A stretch of DNA of 64,000 nt from Paracoccaceae bacterium. GTDB lineage: Bacteria > Pseudomonadota > Alphaproteobacteria > Rhodobacterales > Rhodobacteraceae. The stretch's first letter is position 1. The number at the start of each line of letters is the position of its first letter. Below the pieces are notes generated by a model, which was not told the DNA's origin, did no database searches, and saw nothing but the letters and a program-made list of their open reading frames with translations. The position numbers were made by a program, and so were the translations under genes. This document shows positions 38,392 through 47,379 of the stretch, piece after piece. The stretch is taken from contig JALHOL010000002.1 of the NCBI GenBank assembly GCA_022843025.1, positions 1 through 64,000 on the forward strand. The letters run 5' to 3'.

Positions 38392-39675
38392 TCACTCAAC
38401 CGTTTCTTCAGTCTGCCCCAAACCCCACTTCGGCCGCCCATCAGGAGTATACCCGTTCAGCGGTTCCTCCCATGGATCAAGACCGATCAGTGTTTCACCA
38501 TTAACAACCAAAATCTCTCTCGGCTTGGGCAACGCACTGATAGATGCAAATAATGGAACAAGGTTCTGGTCCGGCACGAGACTCACTTCCAAGAAACGAA
38601 AGACCAAAACTGGAATCAAGATCAGCCCAACCACGGTGGTCAGAAATTTCTGACCTAGTACTGAGACAAGAATTACTGGAACCAACAGAAGTGGCACAAA
38701 ATGGGAAAAGCGATGATCTTCCAAACTGCCGTTGATGAAAACCATACTGAAAACAAGAACCAGTGAAATGCCCGCCGAAAACACAATCACCACCGCAAAC
38801 CAAAAAACTCTCAACCGCATCAGAGTCCCGACCAACAGACCCCCGATCAGCAGAAGGCTGAGAAATATCACAGCCAGCGCTAAAAACGTTGGGAAAAAAT
38901 TGGATGCAACGCCTCGCATCAGATCAAGCGTATTTCCAAGAACGGTCATGTTGGTTCCATTCATCGGGTGGCTTCCGGCTTGACCCAACAAGGAACGAAG
39001 CAGAACCCATGCCATGACAGGCACTACAGCAATCCAAAGAAGGTAGAAGATTTTACTCCTGGCAGGCCCCTTCATCAAAAGAACCGAGGCGACGACGCCC
39101 GGAACAAAAATGACAGACAAATTGTGGGACATAAGCAGTACTGTCAACAGACCCGAAGTTATTAATATGTCTATATGGTCGATCTTCCCTGCGGCGTTGA
39201 CGATTCTCCAAAGCGCAACAATCAAGAACGGAAGAATTGCAAAAGCCAGCAGTGTCGCGCTTGTGATGCCATTGAGCGCGACATAGAAGGAAATGAACGT
39301 CATAGTTAAAAATTGGAAACCGATTGCGCCTCTCTGATCCACACTATTCAAGACACAATCACTGTACTTCATCCATCCAAAAACAGTGACGAACACCAAA
39401 ATTGAATTCGCGAACAAGACGGAGAAAGCAGAGCGGCCCAAAAAATAGGACCAGAACGCAACATAGGAACTATACAGGGGCGGCCATGCGACAATCTGCG
39501 TTCCAGAGAAATATACATAACCCTTTCCATCCAGTATCGATATAGCACCCTGCCAAAGCGCCCAGCTATCGGGCGTCAAGACCAATCCCTGACGACATTT
39601 ATAGATATAGAGAAACGCGCCGACCAATCCTGCGAAAACCTGAACAATCCTGTTTCCACGCATATCAACGCCCAT
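38392..39675 (-). CDS. Polytopic membrane protein, GT-C-like
   Basis: A 427-residue protein with about eleven transmembrane helices. An early periplasmic loop carries PDSWALWQGAISILDGKGYV, the D-x-W/Y-W-type motif found in the first loop of GT-C enzymes (ArnT/PMT types). These use polyprenyl-phosphate sugars at the periplasmic face. It is clearly richer in A/T than its neighbours, which suggests separate acquisition. Its start overlaps the end of the CDP-alcohol phosphotransferase 2 gene, and GAGG lies upstream of the ATG. Assignment as GT-C rests on topology and this loop alone. Confidence 0.65.
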   Translation of the reverse strand: MGVDMRGNRIVQVFAGLVGAFLYIYKCRQGLVLTPDSWALWQGAISILDGKGYVYFSGTQIVAWPPLYSSYVAFWSYFLGRSAFSVLFANSILVFVTVFGWMKYSDCVLNSVDQRGAIGFQFLTMTFISFYVALNGITSATLLAFAILPFLIVALWRIVNAAGKIDHIDILITSGLLTVLLMSHNLSVIFVPGVVASVLLMKGPARSKIFYLLWIAVVPVMAWVLLRSLLGQAGSHPMNGTNMTVLGNTLDLMRGVASNFFPTFLALAVIFLSLLLIGGLLVGTLMRLRVFWFAVVIVFSAGISLVLVFSMVFINGSLEDHRFSHFVPLLLVPVILVSVLGQKFLTTVVGLILIPVLVFRFLEVSLVPDQNLVPLFASISALPKPREILVVNGETLIGLDPWEEPLNGYTPDGRPKWGLGQTEETVE

Positions 39676-40396
39676 CGCGCGCCCTCAGCGTCGCATAGGC
39701 CCCTCGCACCGCAAGCAGCATGTCTGCGCAATGATAGATCAAGGCAAAGATCAGCAACAGTTCGAGCGCACCAAAAGCCCAGGCCGCCAGCGCGATCATC
39801 GGGATGATCTGGTCCAGACCCGACAGAAACGCAAAGGCCAGATTTCCAAATGTCAGCCGAAAGGTCGGCGCATCCCCTGCCCCGTCATCCGCACCGGGAA
39901 GGGTATCGACATAGCTTCGTATCAACCGGGCATAGGTGGCACAGAACCCTGCCATAATCCCAACGGCAAGCCAGGCAGGTGTTGCGCCCGGCGCAAGCCT
40001 GTCAGCAACGTGCCCAAGCGCCGCAAGGCAGGTGGCCCGCCACAGGATATCCGACGCAAAGTCAAGAAATCGGCCCGTCAGGCTTGCGGTGCCGGTCGCC
40101 CTTGCGACCGTGCCATCTGCACAATCCAGAACTTGAAAGCAGACGGCGAGCACAACCAGCACCACCAGCGCCATCGGCAACGGCAGGAAAACACTGGCAA
40201 GGGCGATCAGGACCGTCGTCGCCAGGCCCAGAATGGTCAGCTGCGTCGCCGAGATTCCAACGGCGATGGCAAGCCACGCAACAACGAACCCGGGCAACCG
40301 AAAGAACACCACCACCGCCCACATGCCGGCCAGCTCCTGCAAGGCAAGCGTGCGGGTATAGTCGGCCACTAACGCCTTGATATCGTGGTTTTTCAT
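39665..40396 (-). CDS. CDP-alcohol phosphatidyltransferase 2
   Basis: A 243-residue membrane enzyme with the complete motif D91-x2-D94-G95-x2-A98-R99-x8-G108-x3-D112-x3-D116. It is the second such enzyme in the island and only distantly similar to the first. It is divergent from a LicC-like nucleotidyltransferase gene, with starts 34 bp apart. In inositol-phosphate metabolism of thermophiles, a nucleotidyltransferase that makes CDP-inositol acts with a CDP-alcohol phosphotransferase, so a similar pair is a reasonable guess here. Confidence 0.85.
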   Translation of the reverse strand: MKNHDIKALVADYTRTLALQELAGMWAVVVFFRLPGFVVAWLAIAVGISATQLTILGLATTVLIALASVFLPLPMALVVLVVLAVCFQVLDCADGTVARATGTASLTGRFLDFASDILWRATCLAALGHVADRLAPGATPAWLAVGIMAGFCATYARLIRSYVDTLPGADDGAGDAPTFRLTFGNLAFAFLSGLDQIIPMIALAAWAFGALELLLIFALIYHCADMLLAVRGAYATLRARDGR

Positions 40397-40430
40397 GCTA
40401 GACGGGAATGGGTTTCCTACCGAGGTCACA

Positions 40431-41198
40431 TTGTCTATAGCCAGTAATCCATGCGCTGTCATCCTTGCTGCGGGCCGCGGAACCCGGATGGAAGGTTCTG
40501 CGGGCAATCGGCCCAAAGGGCTGCTTCCGGCGCTGGACAGAACCTTCGTATCAAGGTCGATCGACATACTGCGCGCCGAGGGCGTGACCGACATTCTCAT
40601 TGTGACGGGCTATGGCGCCACTTTCTTTGACTACGTGGCAAGCAGCTATGGGGGCGTGGTCCGTACTGTCTTCAATCCCGATTTCGAAACCAAAGGCACC
40701 ATGAGAAGCCTTCTCGCGGCGCTTGATCTTCCCATCGGTCCCTTTCTCGTGCTTGACGCTGATATCGTCTTCGAACGTCGGGCCGTACGCAGCTTGCTTC
40801 TCGACGATGCCGATAACGCGATAATGCTCAGTGGCATCGGCACTCTCGGTGATGAGTTCCTTGCCTGGAGCGAGGGCGATGCTTCGGGCAAGCGGCACTG
40901 GCTTCGATATCTGTCGAAACGTCGAACCGATCGGGATGATCCGCCGACAGGTGAACATATGGGCATCATGAAGATCGGTGCCGCACTTGCTCATGCCCTG
41001 CGCCGCTGGGCCGAACAGAACCCTTCTGACGCCGCCACCCTGCCCTATGAAAACTGTTTGCTGCCCTTGCTGGACCATCACGATATGGCGGCGGTGCATC
41101 TTCCCGATCTGATCTGGACAGAGGTCGACACGGCCGCAATGCTCGATCACGCGCAAAATGTTGTCCTGCCGAAACTCGCCTTGCTGGACGATTTCTAG
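40431..41198 (+). CDS. LicC-like CTP nucleotidyltransferase
   Basis: A 255-residue nucleotidyltransferase. The pyrophosphorylase signature AVILAAGRGTRMEG with PKG at residues 28-30, the metal site LDADIVFE, and the late YENCLLPLLD with WTEVDTAAMLDHA match LicC-type (phosphocholine) cytidylyltransferases and the related inositol-1-phosphate cytidylyltransferases. The substrate is inferred to be a phosphorylated alcohol, possibly inositol phosphate. I chose a TTG start with GAGG 5 nt upstream; an ATG 12 codons earlier has no ribosome site and would overlap the divergent gene. Confidence 0.8.
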   Translation: MSIASNPCAVILAAGRGTRMEGSAGNRPKGLLPALDRTFVSRSIDILRAEGVTDILIVTGYGATFFDYVASSYGGVVRTVFNPDFETKGTMRSLLAALDLPIGPFLVLDADIVFERRAVRSLLLDDADNAIMLSGIGTLGDEFLAWSEGDASGKRHWLRYLSKRRTDRDDPPTGEHMGIMKIGAALAHALRRWAEQNPSDAATLPYENCLLPLLDHHDMAAVHLPDLIWTEVDTAAMLDHAQNVVLPKLALLDDF

Positions 41199-41204
41199 AC
41201 GCAC

Positions 41205-42995
41205 TCACCTGGCGCGACGTGCATGACGGTTTCGGTTCCGACGACCGGAAAACAGGAAATCCCGAAGGGATGCGCGCGTGCGGCGATCAGTGGCAGAGTA
41301 CCCGCCCGATCGGGAATAGTGATGGCAGTGCAGAATGTCTTCCATCTGGCCATCACCTTTTTTCAGCACTGCTGGTTCTTCGACGAATGCCGTCCTCGTC
41401 AGCTGCACAATCCTGCGCAATTCCCCACCCTGGCCGTAAAAGTCCGAACTCTGCTGCACAAAGCGGTGCAGTCGCCCATCTTCATCGTGCCACATCCTGC
41501 CTGCGTTTCGCCCCGTCCCGTATGGGGCATCCAAGCCGATGCGGTCAGCATTGATCGGATGCGGTTCCAGCGGGTCAGTCGTGATGTCGTCACAGCTGAA
41601 GATTTCAAGATGCCTACCACCAGAGCCACGCGATACCGAAGTCAGCAGCCACCAGCGACCCTCGTGCCGGATGGCCACCGAGTCTGCGGCATCGACCCCA
41701 AGCAAAAGCCGCCGCGCCAGCGTCCAGCGGTCCGGCCATCTGACGCATTCATAAAGGTCCACCGTGCGGCGGTGGCTGGTCTCTGGGATCATGAAGAACC
41801 GGCCCAGATGCTCGAAAACGAACGGGAAGGAGGCATGACAATCGAAACCACCGCAGGGGTCCACCACCGCTATGTCCGACTTCTGACGGCATGACAGATC
41901 GGCATCCAGTGTGACGATCACCAGCCTTCCACGATCTCTGACGCAGGAAAACTCCTCGGCAAAGACCCAAAGGCCCGCATCGGTTGACCAGATGAATGGA
42001 TCGGCAAGATAGCCATATCGTGGTGTCGGCAGGGCCTTGTTTTGCTGCGTGGCGTGATCGGTGACCGAGACGATGAACTGCTCGATCACATGACGCCTGA
42101 ACCCGCCCAGCCTTGGGCCGAACCAGTGGCTTGCCCTCAGCCACAACCGATCCAGCCATTTATAGGTGGCATAATAAGCCCGCACCGCAAAATCGGCGCA
42201 AAACGGGATATTCGGGGCCACCTTGTTGCGCGAACTCATCCAGCGGATCGGACGGCGCGAACTGATGTCGATTTCTTCCTGCGACAGGTGCAGGGTCCCA
42301 TCCCTCACTGCCTTGAAGATCACCGCGCTGAGCAGGGCCTGATCAAATTTATGGTCGGCCAAACTGGCACTCGGCGGTGCGATTATCTCTTGTCGCAAAG
42401 CATAATCTCGCCAGTCCACTGCGATCTGGCGCGCCGCGGCGTGCCGGGCATCGAACCCGATCGCTCCGCTCACGCATTCGCCAAGGTGCCGGACCTCCAG
42501 CGGAACCTGCATCGCATCCAGCGACCTTGCATCGGCGTGCTGATAAAGCCGCGTCTGGCCACGCAGATACCAAAGACCATGGGCTCGCGCGGTGCGAATG
42601 GCGTGGTCTATGCTGCCCTTGAAAAGCGTCGCGCAATCAAACCACAGAACAACACCGTCGCTCTCAAGAACCTCTTCGGCCACCAGTACGGGCTTCCAGG
42701 CATAGTTGCGATTTTCCATGCGCAGATGGGGTGGCCATTGCCCGAACGGGAAAGGCTTGAAACTGCACCACGAAAAGCGCGCTTGCAGAGCTTCAAGCGT
42801 GCGTTCCGACAGGCCCAGATCGTAAACGATCCAGCTGTGGCCACCTTGCAGCCGCGCACGTTCCACCGATTTCAGATACTGCCAAAGCGTGCGCGCAAAC
42901 TTCTGATCCGCCGCAGTAAGGACCGTCGCAGTCAAATTCTGTGCGTCATGTGATATCAGACGATCGCCAGCAGGCGGCCGATCCTCAAAGCCCAT
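41205..42995 (-). CDS. Two-domain protein with GINT1-like beta-propeller
   Basis: A 596-residue protein. Residues 1-300 resemble a GT-A-like transferase (LTAADQKFARTLWQYLKSVE, YDLGLSERT, VVLWFDCATLFKG). Residues 320-560 match the beta-propeller named for plant GINT1: LADPFIWSTDAGLWVFAEE, HASFPFVFEHLGRFFMIPE, VDLYECVRWPDRW, RWWLLTS, RNAGRMWHDEDGRLHRFVQ. GINT1 glycosylates inositolphosphoryl-ceramide; in bacteria the propeller occurs with other enzymes. It overlaps the FkbM-methyltransferase stop by 11 nt and is the last gene of that leftward operon. Confidence 0.72.
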   Translation of the reverse strand: MGFEDRPPAGDRLISHDAQNLTATVLTAADQKFARTLWQYLKSVERARLQGGHSWIVYDLGLSERTLEALQARFSWCSFKPFPFGQWPPHLRMENRNYAWKPVLVAEEVLESDGVVLWFDCATLFKGSIDHAIRTARAHGLWYLRGQTRLYQHADARSLDAMQVPLEVRHLGECVSGAIGFDARHAAARQIAVDWRDYALRQEIIAPPSASLADHKFDQALLSAVIFKAVRDGTLHLSQEEIDISSRRPIRWMSSRNKVAPNIPFCADFAVRAYYATYKWLDRLWLRASHWFGPRLGGFRRHVIEQFIVSVTDHATQQNKALPTPRYGYLADPFIWSTDAGLWVFAEEFSCVRDRGRLVIVTLDADLSCRQKSDIAVVDPCGGFDCHASFPFVFEHLGRFFMIPETSHRRTVDLYECVRWPDRWTLARRLLLGVDAADSVAIRHEGRWWLLTSVSRGSGGRHLEIFSCDDITTDPLEPHPINADRIGLDAPYGTGRNAGRMWHDEDGRLHRFVQQSSDFYGQGGELRRIVQLTRTAFVEEPAVLKKGDGQMEDILHCHHYSRSGGYSATDRRTRASLRDFLFSGRRNRNRHARRAR

Positions 42996-43851
42996 AACGC
43001 AGCCGTCTGACCCCGCGCAAAACCGTCGGACGCGCGACCGCCTCGTCTATCACCTCATTCGCCATCGCGTCGTCCAAACTGGTCAACGCGAAGTTCCATT
43101 CCTCGCCAATCCTGCGGATGTTATAGTTCACGCCTTGGGCAAATTCTGCGAGTTCCGCTCCCGCCTCACTGCTCAATGCCTCGGCAAGGATCACCGGTCG
43201 GTCACGCGCGATAAGCTGGCGCGCGCCTTCCAGAACGTCCAGTTCGGCTCCTTCAACATCGATCTTGATCGCAGCAACACGGTTGAACGGCCAGACCGAA
43301 TTTGACTTGGAATTCAGATAGGGGAGCGACGGCGACGGCTGCATCAGACTGTCAAGCGGAATGCCGAATGCAGGCTGTGTGTGGTCGTGCTCGGCCGCCT
43401 CGATGCCATCACCCGAACACAGCGTGTAGTGACCCCATCGGTGCGGCATGGACAGGGTCCTTTCGGCCGATGTAACCGCAAGATTGCAGGGAACCACGCG
43501 CGACGCCGCGCCGTTCAGGGTGATATTCTGCACCAGACGCCCATATGTCAGGGCCGAAGGCTCGAAGGCCACGATCTTGCCAACCCACGACGATCTGGCA
43601 GCCACCAGGCTGAAGATCCCGGTATAGGCACCGACATCGACCAAGATCTCCCCTGCCCCGGCCTTCTGCGCAAGAAGCGTCCATAACCTCACCGAAGCCG
43701 CATCCGGATAGCTTCCAGCGTGGATCGCCTCGACAACATTGTCGTCATCGCCCCAGGGGTTCAGGACGCTTTCGATCAGAATGGGAACGTCATCCGCATA
43801 AACTTCGTTGATGACTAATTCCGGGCGCTGTACTTCACCGGCAGCAGTCAT
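42985..43851 (-). CDS. FkbM family methyltransferase
   Basis: A 288-residue SAM-dependent methyltransferase. The SAM motif is EILVDVGAYTGIFSLVAARS, followed by VAFEPSALTYGRLVQNITLNG and the FkbM hallmark AAIKIDVEGAELDVLEGA. Such enzymes O-methylate sugars or other hydroxyls. AAGGGGGG precedes the ATG, which overlaps the stop of the upstream GT4-GT2 gene as ATGA. It likely caps or decorates the island's glycan. Confidence 0.87.
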   Translation of the reverse strand: MTAAGEVQRPELVINEVYADDVPILIESVLNPWGDDDNVVEAIHAGSYPDAASVRLWTLLAQKAGAGEILVDVGAYTGIFSLVAARSSWVGKIVAFEPSALTYGRLVQNITLNGAASRVVPCNLAVTSAERTLSMPHRWGHYTLCSGDGIEAAEHDHTQPAFGIPLDSLMQPSPSLPYLNSKSNSVWPFNRVAAIKIDVEGAELDVLEGARQLIARDRPVILAEALSSEAGAELAEFAQGVNYNIRRIGEEWNFALTSLDDAMANEVIDEAVARPTVLRGVRRLRYGL

Positions 43852-46022
43852 TTCGCCCCCCTTGGTCCCAATCGTGAAAGCCAGATCACCAGCCTTTCCA
43901 TAAAGGCGCTGAACCGCGTGTTGCTTCGAATGAACCGCCCCAAACGTGTGTGGCCAAAGAATTCCGCCATGAAGGCAACTTCCGGTTCGTACTGATGATG
44001 CAGCATGTGAACATACCAGTCCGGCAGCTGTTGCCCAGCGCTTCCGCGCGGCGCCCGAAAGCATGCCATGGCAAGCTGCATGATCGGCGCTTGCAATGCC
44101 GGTGTGTGGATATGGGTAATGGCGATGTGTCGAAGTCGATCAAATTCGTCGATCGGGGTGCCAAAGTCGCGTTCGGTCTGCGCACGACGTCCGATCGCCT
44201 CAGCCGGAGAGACGACGATCCCAACCCCAAGCGCCACCGCGGCGCGGACAAAGGCCCAGTCGCAAAGATACCCTGTCTCCCAGCGAAAACCGATGCGCCG
44301 CGCCAGTTCGGTTCGGACGACAAGGCCGAATTCCGCATAAGTATTCGCGTCGTTGCCCGAGATTGAACCGTCACCCAGAATGGGGATCATCATGCCAAGG
44401 CCATCCGCCAACTGGTCAGTGTCACTATAGGTCCTGACCTGCCCGCAAACGATGCCGATGCCTTGGTCGCGCGCAAGGCATGCAGCCGCGTCGCGCAGGT
44501 AACCCGGCTGAACAATCGTTCCGCTTCGCAAAACAGCCACGATAGGTGCTTCAACCGCCCTCATGGCCATGTTCAGGGCCGATGCATATCCATGCGCCAC
44601 CTCCAAGCGGATGACCGTCACCTGCGGCAGGTCCGCATGCTCGAGATCCGCAAGAACCAGATCGCTTTCGGTATCCGATGATCCATCATCGACCACCACG
44701 ATCTCGGCAATCAATGGGCCTGCGGAAAACAGGCTTGCAAGGGTCGCCTGCAAAGCGGCCCCTTCGCTCTGATTGACCACTACAACGGCCAATCCCCCTT
44801 TCTCTTGAGATGCCGCCGTCACGGCAGTCACCGTCGGGGGAAAGTGCCACGCCGGGGGTGCCACCGGGGGTTCGGCAACGGCAAGCGGCCTGTCGATCTT
44901 GACGCAGCGCTGCAAGGCCTCTGAAAGCCCGCCGACACTGCCGTCGAAAGTGATGCAGTTCACCCCATCTTTCCACGGCGTGTCAGGTCCGAATGCCGGG
45001 TTGTTGTGGTTCGCGACCACGACCGCGCCAAGGGCAGCCGCCTCATAGGCGGCAAGGCAATAGGATTCAAACACAGTCGGAAAGACAACGATGCTGCCTT
45101 CCACAAGCTGGTCGCGTTCCTTTACGGAAAGTGGCCGAGGCAGGATAAACCGGTCTCTTTCGGTCTCAGGCACGGCATCCAGCACGGCACGTGCATAGGC
45201 GTTGTTGATGATCGGGCAGGCAAAGTTGATCGTTCCCGCATAACCCGGGGCAGTTTCCAGAAAACCGGCGGCGCCGCGGACAAAAATCTCCGGTCGCTTG
45301 ATCTCTTGCAGTTTACTCGAAAAGACGATGCGCTGCGCCTGACTGGGGATGGCGGATTGCGTCGCGCGTTTCTGGCCATTCAGGATCACCGGCGCATCGG
45401 CAATCACCAAGCGCCGCTCCCAACTGGCCGGGTCAATTCCGAACACGCGCCGCGTCACTTCGGCCACGGGATGCAGATGCCCGATGATCCGGTCGCAGTC
45501 CTTCAGGCAAATCCGCTCAAGATCATAGCGCACAAGATCTTGCGTCGCGAGAAGGCGGGATTCAAACAGCACCAGCATGGCTTCGGTCGAATGCAGCCGT
45601 ACCGCAATCGTCGCATCACTCAGGAAACCCGTCAGGCGTTTTTGTTGAATGGTCGCAAAGCCATAGCCGCTCCAGTCTGGAAATTCGACGTAATCGATCC
45701 TTTCCGTTCGCGACAGGCCTTGCAGCATGATCAAAAGCTTGACCGATGTCGCAAGCCAGCTTCCCGGACCTTGGACCGCCCAGGCCAGGTGCGGATCACA
45801 GGCGGAAAAGTCGTAACTATCCAGTTCAAGCAGCCCGCAGCCGCCAAACACCTCGGAGAAAGCGGCCTGCCCGACGGTTCCCGTTGTCAGAATGACAACG
45901 GTCCGCTGCCGGTTTTCCGCCGACATGGTTTTCAGAATGTTATACGTCAGACGACCGATGCCACCGGAGGTGAAGGGAAACACCTCGGTGGTCACGAGGA
46001 CGATCAGGCCTTGCTCTGTCAA
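43848..46022 (-). CDS. Bifunctional glycosyltransferase (GT4 + GT2)
   Basis: A 724-residue fusion. Residues 1-390 form a GT-B/GT4 enzyme (TTEVFPFTSGGIGRLTYNIL; SSKLQEIKRPEIFVRG; VFPTVFESYCLAAYEAAALG). Residues 410-720 form a GT2 enzyme (LAVVVVNQSEG; EIVVVDDGSSD; a C-terminal region rich in His and aromatic residues). In the GT2 half the usual DxD is LRSGT, so its activity is open to doubt. The start is a TTG overlapping the preceding stop (TTGA). It is in an operon with another transferase upstream and an FkbM methyltransferase downstream. Confidence 0.82.
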   Translation of the reverse strand: MTEQGLIVLVTTEVFPFTSGGIGRLTYNILKTMSAENRQRTVVILTTGTVGQAAFSEVFGGCGLLELDSYDFSACDPHLAWAVQGPGSWLATSVKLLIMLQGLSRTERIDYVEFPDWSGYGFATIQQKRLTGFLSDATIAVRLHSTEAMLVLFESRLLATQDLVRYDLERICLKDCDRIIGHLHPVAEVTRRVFGIDPASWERRLVIADAPVILNGQKRATQSAIPSQAQRIVFSSKLQEIKRPEIFVRGAAGFLETAPGYAGTINFACPIINNAYARAVLDAVPETERDRFILPRPLSVKERDQLVEGSIVVFPTVFESYCLAAYEAAALGAVVVANHNNPAFGPDTPWKDGVNCITFDGSVGGLSEALQRCVKIDRPLAVAEPPVAPPAWHFPPTVTAVTAASQEKGGLAVVVVNQSEGAALQATLASLFSAGPLIAEIVVVDDGSSDTESDLVLADLEHADLPQVTVIRLEVAHGYASALNMAMRAVEAPIVAVLRSGTIVQPGYLRDAAACLARDQGIGIVCGQVRTYSDTDQLADGLGMMIPILGDGSISGNDANTYAEFGLVVRTELARRIGFRWETGYLCDWAFVRAAVALGVGIVVSPAEAIGRRAQTERDFGTPIDEFDRLRHIAITHIHTPALQAPIMQLAMACFRAPRGSAGQQLPDWYVHMLHHQYEPEVAFMAEFFGHTRLGRFIRSNTRFSAFMERLVIWLSRLGPRGAK

Positions 46023-47209
46023 AGTTCAAGAAATTCCTTGTATCGTTCGAGGGATGTCCGATCCATCCGCGCGGTATAATCCCGGATCATTTCAAGGCGT
46101 TCCGGCTGGGGCAGCGCAAGAATGCCATCCAGCCGCCTTTGAACGTCATAGGGGCTATTGGGATCATCGACCTGCACGAGTCGCGCGTAGGCGTGGTCCT
46201 CCCCCGCATCCAGATTAAGCCGGCCGCGCAGGCAGGGCGTCCCCACGCTTTCGCTTTCCAGCCCAACCATCGGATGGCATTCGACAAGCGACACGTTAAG
46301 CGTGCATCCGACACGGGCCATCAAGCCAAAGGTCGCGGCACGATCTGTATAACTCGCCCGGCGCAGCTTTGCATTATAGGGCTGTGGCAGCTCAAGGTCG
46401 GGCGCATAATGCATGACCCGGGAAACGCGCGAAGACAGCGCGCCACCAAGAGCATTTACATGAAGGTTCTTGCGCCAGCTGTCGGTTCCCGGAAGAAAGA
46501 CAACATCATCCTGACGCCGACCTGATCCCACTGTCGAACGATGGATGGGCGCTGGATTGAACAGCATCGGCACAAAGGCCCGGTCACCGGCAAGCGGGCA
46601 GTCGCGCTGCATGAAATGAAGCCGCTTGATCTTGCTACTGTCGGCCAAGGCGATGGCCGCAAGGGCCGCCTTCCGTTCGTTCCGGGCCTCCCATTGTGCG
46701 ACATTCCCATGGTAGACCATATAGGCCAGGTCCGAAGCACCCGCCCGCGCCAGACGATCTATAAGCGTCTGCGACATGTCGGACAGACCGTGGAAGACCA
46801 CCTTCGAAATCTGCTCACGGGCCAGCAGTCCAAGGAACCAAGCCTCTTCCTTGCGGTCCAAAACGCCGGAAGTCGCAACAGCAAGTTTTCGCCCCGGCAA
46901 AGACCCCGCAGCGGCACGAATACCTGTCCAAGTCTGGCAAAACACATGCAGAACGCCGGAAAAAGCAGGGTCAGAATGGGCATATTTCGTGTCGACAACG
47001 CGATCCAGGGCAAGTCGCGGTTCGGCAACTCCCGGAAGAACGGTTCCGAACTCCTTTCCGGTGCGGACAAAGGGAAAAGGCCATCCAGTCTTGGCCGGCT
47101 TCTCCGCTTCCCGCCCAGTCCCACCCGGGGTAACAAGCTTCAATGCGCTAAGCAGCAACGACCGTTGAACTGCGTTTTCCACAGACTCCTCAGGGATCTG
47201 ATCAGTCAT
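46019..47209 (-). CDS. Glycosyltransferase-like protein (GT-B type, family uncertain)
   Basis: A 396-residue cytoplasmic protein. The second half has the order of a GT-B donor domain (DDVVFLPGTDSWRKNLHV, LMARVGCTLNVSLVECHPMV, ESESVGTPCLRGRL), similar to enzymes that choose a strong E-x-x-G site after a serine. The first half has no recognisable motif. It heads the leftward operon with the GT4-GT2 fusion, the FkbM methyltransferase and the GINT1-like protein, and is divergent from the sulfotransferase gene across 170 bp. Function is inferred from context. Confidence 0.6.
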   Translation of the reverse strand: MTDQIPEESVENAVQRSLLLSALKLVTPGGTGREAEKPAKTGWPFPFVRTGKEFGTVLPGVAEPRLALDRVVDTKYAHSDPAFSGVLHVFCQTWTGIRAAAGSLPGRKLAVATSGVLDRKEEAWFLGLLAREQISKVVFHGLSDMSQTLIDRLARAGASDLAYMVYHGNVAQWEARNERKAALAAIALADSSKIKRLHFMQRDCPLAGDRAFVPMLFNPAPIHRSTVGSGRRQDDVVFLPGTDSWRKNLHVNALGGALSSRVSRVMHYAPDLELPQPYNAKLRRASYTDRAATFGLMARVGCTLNVSLVECHPMVGLESESVGTPCLRGRLNLDAGEDHAYARLVQVDDPNSPYDVQRRLDGILALPQPERLEMIRDYTARMDRTSLERYKEFLEL

Positions 47210-47379
47210 TCGCCTTGCTCACCGGAGAAGCCCCACTCCGGCACCAAAAGGTACCTTCCCGCTGATGGCAAGGGCAATTTGGCGTTGCCGATTGAAGGCC
47301 CTACAGGATAACTGGTTTTGCTACTTGGGTTTCGCACAATCGGCGGCGGCACCCGGACACCAAAGCCGGAGCGTCCAAC

